This document shows positions 57,631-63,147 of a DNA stretch of 63,147 nucleotides, piece by piece. How positions within the stretch are numbered: the first letter of the stretch is position 1; each line of letters begins with the position of its first letter. The stretch lies in NCBI GenBank assembly GCA_947374865.1, contig CANCDR010000016.1, positions 1 to 63,147 of the forward strand. Direction: 5' to 3'. The stretch comes from Oxalobacteraceae bacterium (GTDB lineage Bacteria; Pseudomonadota; Gammaproteobacteria; Burkholderiales; Burkholderiaceae_D). Position numbers and translations under genes: made by a program. Under the pieces are notes generated by a model. The model ran no database searches. It worked only from the letters and a program-made list of their open reading frames with translations, and was not told where the DNA came from.

Positions 57631-58617
57631 ATGGCCGATGATCCATTCCATTTGTTTGCGCTCAACGACAGCCAGGTGTTTGGTGCGCAGGTTTGTCACT
57701 GGCTTGGAATACAACGAAGCGCGCATGAAGAGCGCCGGTTTGAGGACGGCGAATGTAAGCTGCGTTCGCTCGTGAGCGTGCGTGATCAGGACGTATTTGT
57801 GCTGCATTCGCTGTATGGTGAACCGCATCAAAGCTGTCATGACAAACTCTGCCGGCTCTTGTTTTTTATCGGCGCGCTCAAGGATGCCGGCGCTGCACGC
57901 GTGAACGCCGTTGTGCCTTACCTGGCTTATGCACGCAAAGACAGCAAAACCAAGCCGCGCGATCCGGTGACGACGCGATATATTGCCAGCCTGTTTGAAG
58001 CCGTTGGCACTGACGCACTCCTGACGATGGACGTGCACAATCTGGCGGCTTGCCAGAACGCCTTTCGGATTCGCTTTGAACACCTGCAAGCGCGTCATTT
58101 GCTGGTGGCGTATTTGAAACCGCTGATAACTGGACGGGCTGTCGTTGTCGTTTCGCCGGATGTGGGCGGGGTAAAGCGGGCCGAACAATTCAGGCAGGAC
58201 CTGAGCCTAGCCCTCGGTGAGCCGATTGATTCGGCTTTGATTGAAAAATATCGCAGTGGCGATGTGCTCAGCGGTGAGAAGTTAGCCGGGGATGTGCAGG
58301 GCAAGCTGGCGCTCATTGTCGACGACTTGATCAGCACCGGCCGCACACTCTTGCATGCGGCGCGTATCTGTCGCGCCCATGGTGCGGCCGGGGTGATGGC
58401 GGCGGCCACGCATGGGCTGTTTTGCGGCGACATCAAGGCCTTTCTGTTCGATGCAGCCTTAGAACGTATTGTGGTCACCGACACGGTCGCCGTGCCACCG
58501 ATGTTGACGGGCGCCGCCCAAGACAAACTGGCCGTCGTCAGTAGCAGCCGCTTGTTTGCCGAGGCGATCAAGCGGCTTCATACGGGCGGATCGATCGTGG
58601 CATTGATGGCCAATTGA
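57631..58617 (+). CDS. Divergent ribose-phosphate pyrophosphokinase
   Basis: PRPP synthase-fold enzyme, 328 aa. The catalytic lysine loop ARKDSKTKPRDPVTTR, DVHN and the PRPP-binding VDDLISTGRTL are present but differ from housekeeping Prs (RQD..., DLHA, DDMIDTGGT). It likely makes PRPP for the adjacent PncB. ATG follows the FtsH stop directly; the 3' end overlaps the convergent kinase-like gene by 40 nt. Confidence 0.85.
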   Translation: MADDPFHLFALNDSQVFGAQVCHWLGIQRSAHEERRFEDGECKLRSLVSVRDQDVFVLHSLYGEPHQSCHDKLCRLLFFIGALKDAGAARVNAVVPYLAYARKDSKTKPRDPVTTRYIASLFEAVGTDALLTMDVHNLAACQNAFRIRFEHLQARHLLVAYLKPLITGRAVVVVSPDVGGVKRAEQFRQDLSLALGEPIDSALIEKYRSGDVLSGEKLAGDVQGKLALIVDDLISTGRTLLHAARICRAHGAAGVMAAATHGLFCGDIKAFLFDAALERIVVTDTVAVPPMLTGAAQDKLAVVSSSRLFAEAIKRLHTGGSIVALMAN

Positions 58618-59795
58618 TGGCGCTCGGCCAGATGCAGATAGTCGCAGGCGCGTTGCCGCCATTTGGCACTGCTGCAGATACTGGTTCGGTATTTTTCTTC
58701 ATCCAGATGGCGAATGGCGATCTGCGCGCGCAGACAGGCGCGATAGCTTTGATAGAAATGCAGCAGGCTGCTGTTAGCCCAGTCACCCGATAACTCACTG
58801 TAGGTTCGCAAAAACAGCGCGCCGCTATCTGGTGCACCAAGTCGCTCACATTCGAGGGCCAGAAAACCCAGTTCGTCAATCGGATCAAGGATGCGCAGCG
58901 TGCGAGAAAACTCCAGACAGTCGATGATGACGATATGCGGCGTCAGGCAAATGTGTTCCGGGCGCAGGTCGCCATGCGCTTCCACATACTTCGCCGACAG
59001 AATACGGCGCTCAATGTGCACCCCGAGTTCGGCCAGCAGTCGGTGCAGACGATCGGTAATGCGCGCAATTTGCGCCTGCGGCAGCGCGTATTCGGCCTGG
59101 CAAAGACGCGCGTTGCACAGGGTGATGCTGCTGTGCAGACCTTCGCGATGGGCCAGCGGATCGAGGGTAACCGGCGACGCATTCCGATAAAACGCGACCA
59201 GCCGGCGCACAATGCGCGCCACATCCTGGCCACTGACACCGCCATGGCGGATCACGCTATCAAGCATATTTTGCTGCGGCAGACGATGCATTTTGACTAG
59301 CCAGTCCACCGGCGTTCCACCCTCACCAAGATGGAGCTGCCCCTGCGCGTTCACCGATAAGGGCAGCAGGCCCAGATATACCTTTGCTGCGAGTCGTCGG
59401 TTTAATCGATCCTCTTCCTGGCAAAAAACCTGTCGGGCGGCCAGGGTACGAAAATCGAGATCGGCGTAACAGACGGGCTTTTTGAGCTTGTACGCAAAAC
59501 CATGGGTGAGAAATACCCAGGACATGTGCGTTTCGATGGCTTCGACCTGGGCGGTGTTTTCTACATAGCTGTCTGGCCGGCGTAAAAACGCGAGCTTAGC
59601 TTCAAGACTGGGCTCAGGGGAAGGCGACGGGGCGGCTGATAAGGCGGCTGACAAAGCGTATTTCGCGAAAGGGGATGAAGCCAGCTTAGCAGTGCAAGTC
59701 CGGCCGGATTTGTGCGCGATCAAGGATGGTGCAAAAAGGGATTTCACTACCGCCGCTGCGCGGTCAGAATGGCTTTGGTAGCTCGTGCAAGTCAA
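58578..59795 (-). CDS. Aminoglycoside phosphotransferase-fold protein
   Basis: Kinase-like protein of the APH/COG2187 family, up to 405 aa. The Brenner motif EAHGDLRPEHICL and downstream DCLEFSRTLRILDPIDELGFLALE are clear, as is YKLKKPV with the ATP-binding Lys. Fold-only members phosphorylate small molecules; substrate unknown. The start is unclear: the TTG at 59795 gives about 70 Ala/Ser-rich leader residues, with GTG 59747 an alternative. Confidence 0.75.
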   Translation of the reverse strand: MTCTSYQSHSDRAAAVVKSLFAPSLIAHKSGRTCTAKLASSPFAKYALSAALSAAPSPSPEPSLEAKLAFLRRPDSYVENTAQVEAIETHMSWVFLTHGFAYKLKKPVCYADLDFRTLAARQVFCQEEDRLNRRLAAKVYLGLLPLSVNAQGQLHLGEGGTPVDWLVKMHRLPQQNMLDSVIRHGGVSGQDVARIVRRLVAFYRNASPVTLDPLAHREGLHSSITLCNARLCQAEYALPQAQIARITDRLHRLLAELGVHIERRILSAKYVEAHGDLRPEHICLTPHIVIIDCLEFSRTLRILDPIDELGFLALECERLGAPDSGALFLRTYSELSGDWANSSLLHFYQSYRACLRAQIAIRHLDEEKYRTSICSSAKWRQRACDYLHLAERHQLAINATIDPPV

Positions 59796-59866
59796 TGCAA
59801 TAAAAAATTAGAGAAAATTGATTGCGTAATTCGTCGGCTGGCGCACTCTCGTTAAAGGAAATAAAG

Positions 59867-60376
59867 ATGCAATCGAAATCCCCCGCAGCAGTCACTTTTC
59901 GTCCTGGCCGGCGGCTGGAAATTTTGGATGACCCGAATTTTGATCCCTATTTGACCAAGGAAAAATTCGCCGAGCCGACAGTCTGCCGTGGCTGCGGCGC
60001 GGTTTATCACGTCGGTCACTGGCAATGGCAAACCGGGACTGCGCCGATCGACGCGCAGCAGGTGGTCTGTCCTGCCTGCCGGCGGATTGCCGAAGATTTC
60101 CCTGCCGGGTTCGTGACGATTGATGGTCCATTTGCCTTGAAATCCCGGCAAGAGCTGCTCAATCTGGTACGCCATGTGGAAGGTCATGAGCGTGCCGAGC
60201 ATCCCTTAAAACGCATCATGGCAATCGATGAGCAGGCTGATCGGCTCATCATTACGACCACCGACATTCATCTGGCTCGACAAATCGGTGAAGCGCTGGA
60301 ACACGCTTACCGAGGCGAGCTGGATTTTCATTACAACAAAGAGGAATACCTGTTACGCGTGCATTGGCATCGTTGA
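59867..60376 (+). CDS. BCAM0308-family protein
   Basis: 169 aa protein with a zinc ribbon (CRGCGAVYH...CPACRR, residues about 40-75) and a C-terminal alpha/beta part. The family name comes from gene BCAM0308 of the low-oxygen-activated locus of Burkholderia cenocepacia. The ATG at 59867 is preferred: AAAGGAAA lies before it, and the longer frame start at 59822 has no such site. Function unknown. Confidence 0.8.
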   Translation: MQSKSPAAVTFRPGRRLEILDDPNFDPYLTKEKFAEPTVCRGCGAVYHVGHWQWQTGTAPIDAQQVVCPACRRIAEDFPAGFVTIDGPFALKSRQELLNLVRHVEGHERAEHPLKRIMAIDEQADRLIITTTDIHLARQIGEALEHAYRGELDFHYNKEEYLLRVHWHR

Positions 60377-60435
60377 AAGCTTAAGTAAGTCGCTGATACG
60401 CCTACCGATCCATCGACATCTCTCTTGAGAACACC

Positions 60436-62223
60436 ATGGCCACTATGCATTTGACAGAAGCGATCGCCGAGCATGTATGGCGTAGCCAATACCAGCTCAG
60501 CGAGAATGGCCACGCCAGAGAGCCTGACATTCAGACCAGCTGGTCACGGATCGCCGTGGCTCTGGCGAATGCCGAAGCACATGACCGGGATGCGTGGCGT
60601 AGCCGTTTTGAGAGTGCGCTCGCGCATTGTCGATTTTTACCAGGCGGTCGAATTTTGGCCGGCGCTGGTTCGCCACGCCGCACGACCTTGTTCAATTGCT
60701 TTGTCATGGGCGCACTGCCGGATGCGATTGACGGCATCTTTTCCGGACTCGCCGAGGCCATGCTCACGATGCAGGCCGGGGGCGGCATCGGCTGCGATTT
60801 TTCGACCTTGCGGCCTGCCGGTGCCAATGCTTGGGCGGCTGGCAAAGTGGCCTCTGGCCCTGTGTCTTTCATGCAGGTATGGGATCAGGCGTGTGCGATT
60901 CTGATGTCGACTAGTCACCGGCGCGGCGCGATGATGGCGACCTTACGCTGCGACCATCCGGATATAGAGCGCTTCATTGACGCCAAAAGAGATCCAGCGG
61001 CGCTGCGGCACTTTAATCTTTCGGTCCTAGTGAGCGATGCCTTCATGCGCGCCGTCGAGCACGATGCGCCGTGGCAGCTGGCTTTTCCATTGGATGAACA
61101 CCCCGCGCCACCGGGGGCTTTGGTCTGTCAACGTCGCTGGTCTGGTTCGCCCGATGTGCAAAATTGTGTTGTCACAAAAACCATCTCGGCGCGCGCCTTA
61201 TGGCAGCGTATACAAAAGGCCGCCTTTGAAACGGGCGACCCGGGGGTGCTGTTTATCGACCGCATTGAAGGAGATAACAATCTCTTCTATACCGAGACGA
61301 TCAGCGCCACCAATCCCTGCGGTGAAGTCCCGTTACCGGCGCATGGCGCGTGCAATCTGGGCTCGCTCAATTTGACGCAGTTTGTCACTGACCCGTTTGG
61401 CGCACATCCCAAACTGGATTTGCCCGCCTTGGCCGGTACCGCCGCAGTGGCGACCCGCATGCTCGATAACGTGTATGAGATATCGTCCTTCCCGCTCAAG
61501 GCGCAAAAAAAAGTCGCCCTCGCGTCACGTCGTATCGGGCTTGGCATTACCGGTTTAGCAGATGCCCTGGCCATGCTGGGGGTGCACTACGCTTCGCAGG
61601 CGGCGCGCGAAATCGCCGAGACCCTCATGCGCACCATTTGTCATTCGGCCTACCGGACTTCGATTGAACTGGTCAAAGAACGCGGCATGTTTCCCGAATG
61701 CCGGCCGCAAAAGCTGGTGGAGGGTGGTTTTATTCGCAGTTTGCCGGCCGAGATCGTCGAGCTGATTCGGCATCATGGCATGCACAATAGTCACCTCACC
61801 GCCATTGCACCGGCCGGCTCGATCAGCCTGTTAGCCAATAACGTTTCGAGCGGCATGGAACCAATATTTGCACTCCACGGTCATCGCCAGCTACAAACCG
61901 CCGATGGCAAAACTCTGCACATTCCCCTGCGCGACTATGCATGGCGGCTGTTTCGCGAACGTTTTGGCGAACAGGCGCGCCTGCCCGACTATTTTGTCGA
62001 GGCTGTCGATGTCGATCCTGTCGATCAGCTCAAAATGCAGGCGGCTTTGCAGACCCATGTGGATCAGGCCATTGCCAAGACCATTCAACTGCCAGCGGTC
62101 GCGACGTGGGAATCGTGTCAGGACTTGTATAGGAAGGCGTATCAGTTTGGCTTGAAGGGCTGTTCCATGTTCCGTCCATCGGCCGGCAAAGACTCATTAC
62201 TAATTCGGGATGAGCGGGCATAG
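60436..62223 (+). CDS. nrdJ: B12-dependent ribonucleotide reductase, class II
   Basis: Adenosylcobalamin-dependent reductase making deoxyribonucleotides without oxygen, 595 aa. Active-site text includes GGGIGCDFS, NPCGEVPLP with the radical Cys, and ANNVSSGMEP. The protein is shorter than many family members and ends at SAGKDSLLIRDERA without the C-terminal CxxC tail that normally relays reducing power. Its cofactor need matches the btuCD-like importer upstream. Confidence 0.9.
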   Translation: MATMHLTEAIAEHVWRSQYQLSENGHAREPDIQTSWSRIAVALANAEAHDRDAWRSRFESALAHCRFLPGGRILAGAGSPRRTTLFNCFVMGALPDAIDGIFSGLAEAMLTMQAGGGIGCDFSTLRPAGANAWAAGKVASGPVSFMQVWDQACAILMSTSHRRGAMMATLRCDHPDIERFIDAKRDPAALRHFNLSVLVSDAFMRAVEHDAPWQLAFPLDEHPAPPGALVCQRRWSGSPDVQNCVVTKTISARALWQRIQKAAFETGDPGVLFIDRIEGDNNLFYTETISATNPCGEVPLPAHGACNLGSLNLTQFVTDPFGAHPKLDLPALAGTAAVATRMLDNVYEISSFPLKAQKKVALASRRIGLGITGLADALAMLGVHYASQAAREIAETLMRTICHSAYRTSIELVKERGMFPECRPQKLVEGGFIRSLPAEIVELIRHHGMHNSHLTAIAPAGSISLLANNVSSGMEPIFALHGHRQLQTADGKTLHIPLRDYAWRLFRERFGEQARLPDYFVEAVDVDPVDQLKMQAALQTHVDQAIAKTIQLPAVATWESCQDLYRKAYQFGLKGCSMFRPSAGKDSLLIRDERA

Positions 62224-62440
62224 TGGATGTAAATAGTGGCAGTGCAGCGGTTCAGATGCTGATTATTTTCTCGGTCTCTACAGCACCTTTGAGCAGGCGC
62301 AGCTTGCCGCCATGGCAGCGGCCTATGATGAAGGAAGTCGTTCGCCCTCTTTGCTCAAACGGGGAGGGCGGGGCGCAAAGTCCAGGTTTTCTGGGTACAT
62401 TGAGGACGTTGATATGGAGGTTTTATGGCAGGCAGTTTGA
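62223..62440 (+). pseudogene. Small ORF with apparent frameshift
   Basis: Directly after the nrdJ stop a GTG-started frame (VDVNSGSAAVQ...) and, from about 62255 in another frame, an uninterrupted protein-like stretch (DADYFLGLYSTFEQAQLAAM... SGYIEDVDMEVLWQAV) run to TGA at 62438-62440. The second part has no start codon of its own except an internal ATG, so a one-base indel near 62250-62260 would join them into a protein of about 72 aa. It overlaps the hsp20 start. Not assignable to a family. Confidence 0.35.
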
Positions 62441-62871
62441 TGCGTTTTGATCCACTGAGCGAGATGGCACGATTTGATCCGTTTCGCAATATTGATGAAA
62501 TTTTTAAGGAATTTTCCGTCATGCCGACTCTGCGCGGTATGGAATCTCAGCCACGTATTCGTATGGATGTCACGGAAAACGACAAGGAATTCGTGGTCGA
62601 AGCTGAAATTCCCGGCGTGAAAAAAGACGATATCAAGATCGCCATTGATGGCAATAAGGTATCGATTAACGCGGAACTAAAAGAAGAGCGCGAGGAAAGT
62701 AGCGGCAATGTTGTGCGCAGCGAGCGTTACTACGGCCAGCAATATCGCAGCTTTACCTTGCCGCAGGACGTCGACGACAGCAAAGCCAAGGCCAAATATC
62801 AGGATGGGATTCTGTGCCTGACCCTACCTAAAAAACCGGGTACGGGCGGCAAACAGTTGACTATCCAATAA
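62425..62871 (+). CDS. Small heat-shock protein, Hsp20/alpha-crystallin
   Basis: ATP-independent chaperone, 148 aa. The alpha-crystallin domain spans about residues 40-140 (RIRMDVTENDKEFVVEAEIPG, SERYYGQQYRSFTLP, AKYQDGILCLTLPK); the N-terminal part is short. GGAGG lies four bases before the ATG. Genes of this type also occur in the low-oxygen locus of B. cenocepacia. Confidence 0.93.
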   Translation: MAGSLMRFDPLSEMARFDPFRNIDEIFKEFSVMPTLRGMESQPRIRMDVTENDKEFVVEAEIPGVKKDDIKIAIDGNKVSINAELKEEREESSGNVVRSERYYGQQYRSFTLPQDVDDSKAKAKYQDGILCLTLPKKPGTGGKQLTIQ

Positions 62872-62910
62872 GCTGAAAGAACCTGGTTTATTATTCATTT
62901 TGCTCGACGG

Positions 62911-62935
62911 TCCGGATGAGAATGCTTCATCCGGA
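62911..62935. other. 9-bp hairpin without T tract
   Basis: TCCGGATGA (62911-62919) pairs with TCATCCGGA (62927-62935) around a 7-nt loop, 40 nt after the hsp20 stop. The lack of a T run makes it a weak terminator candidate, possibly an RNA-stability hairpin. The rest of the 186-nt gap to the edge gene is AT-rich and featureless. Confidence 0.5.
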
Positions 62936-63057
62936 TTGCACATGCACAGTCCAAGGTCCTATGCGCGAAACGATGATTTTTGCAAAGCACTTCATTTTAC
63001 ATAATATAAATTATACGAATTGTTAAGTAAAAGTGATTCCGATATTCTCAACGATTT

Positions 63058-63147
63058 TTATTCCTGACCAGCCCAGCCCCGTGCGGTCGCGGCATCAATT
63101 TCGTCAATTGAAGCAATCTTCATTGACTTGCAATCCAGTCGACCAAT
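63058..63147 (-). CDS. Partial CDS, C terminus only
   Basis: The last 29 codons and stop (TAA at 63058-63060) of a minus-strand gene enter from the right edge; the readable end is KIASIDEIDAATARGWAGQE. It has the residue balance of a real protein end, but the family is not recognisable from so little. Confidence 0.45.
   Translation of the reverse strand: MGRLDCKSMKIASIDEIDAATARGWAGQE

Noticed and set aside
59818..59831. FNR-like half site TTGAT before the BCAM0308-type gene
   Set aside because: The second half (TAATT) does not match ATCAA; only a half site.

Overview
The window reads as ordinary chromosome of a betaproteobacterium of the order Burkholderiales, most like Oxalobacteraceae. 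This is judged from gene content and protein character (HpnCDE, alr-radA, LplT, BCAM0308-type protein, MHS and Liv-type transporters), since no rRNA or other strong marker lies in the window. Genes are dense on both strands with moderate GC. I saw no tRNA, rRNA, CRISPR array, prophage or complete insertion sequence. The only mobile-DNA trace is a perfect 19-bp inverted repeat at 61-120 of the kind found with REP/RAYT elements.

Layout. 0.1-8.3 kb: M28 peptidase, an orphan periplasmic binding protein, two MFS transporters and a large acyl-CoA dehydrogenase. 8.4-15.2 kb: housekeeping (tsaB-rimI-uracil-DNA glycosylase-DUF1853, lplT, alr, radA). 15.3-18.4 kb: squalene genes hpnC-hpnD-hpnE. 18.5-22.1 kb: tightly overlapped selO-msrB-yciB-bolA, then a periplasmic parvulin. 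22.3-30.1 kb: acyl-CoA synthetase, a five-gene branched-chain-amino-acid-type ABC importer, and a TetR regulator with a palindromic operator in its own promoter. The importer and ligase together suggest uptake and CoA activation of a carboxylic acid. 30.1-36.3 kb: a large secreted Ca-binding/S-layer-like protein, a porin and the K+ transporter kup.

36.4-44.2 kb is the most unusual block. One minus-strand run of seven closely packed genes encodes a two-subunit molybdenum hydroxylase (IorA/IorB type, Tat-exported), SoxX, SoxY, SoxZ, SoxA and an M29/NicX-like metalloenzyme, with ycaO upstream. SoxB and SoxCD are absent, and SoxY ends in a non-canonical tail around its carrier cysteine. This is the best candidate here for an undescribed pathway.

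44.5-51.7 kb: two adjacent S4-type pseudouridine synthase paralogues, the second with Glu in place of the catalytic Asp, a DEDDh exonuclease, an Nramp-like transporter, a soluble histidine kinase with a REC-TPR partner, and CheV. 51.7-63.1 kb: a B12-type importer (btuCD), NAD salvage (pncA, pncB and a PRPP synthase paralogue), a second-type FtsH protease, a kinase-like protein, a BCAM0308-family protein, B12-dependent ribonucleotide reductase and Hsp20. This group resembles the low-oxygen-activated locus of Burkholderia cenocepacia. A broken small ORF lies between nrdJ and hsp20, and a partial gene runs off the right edge.
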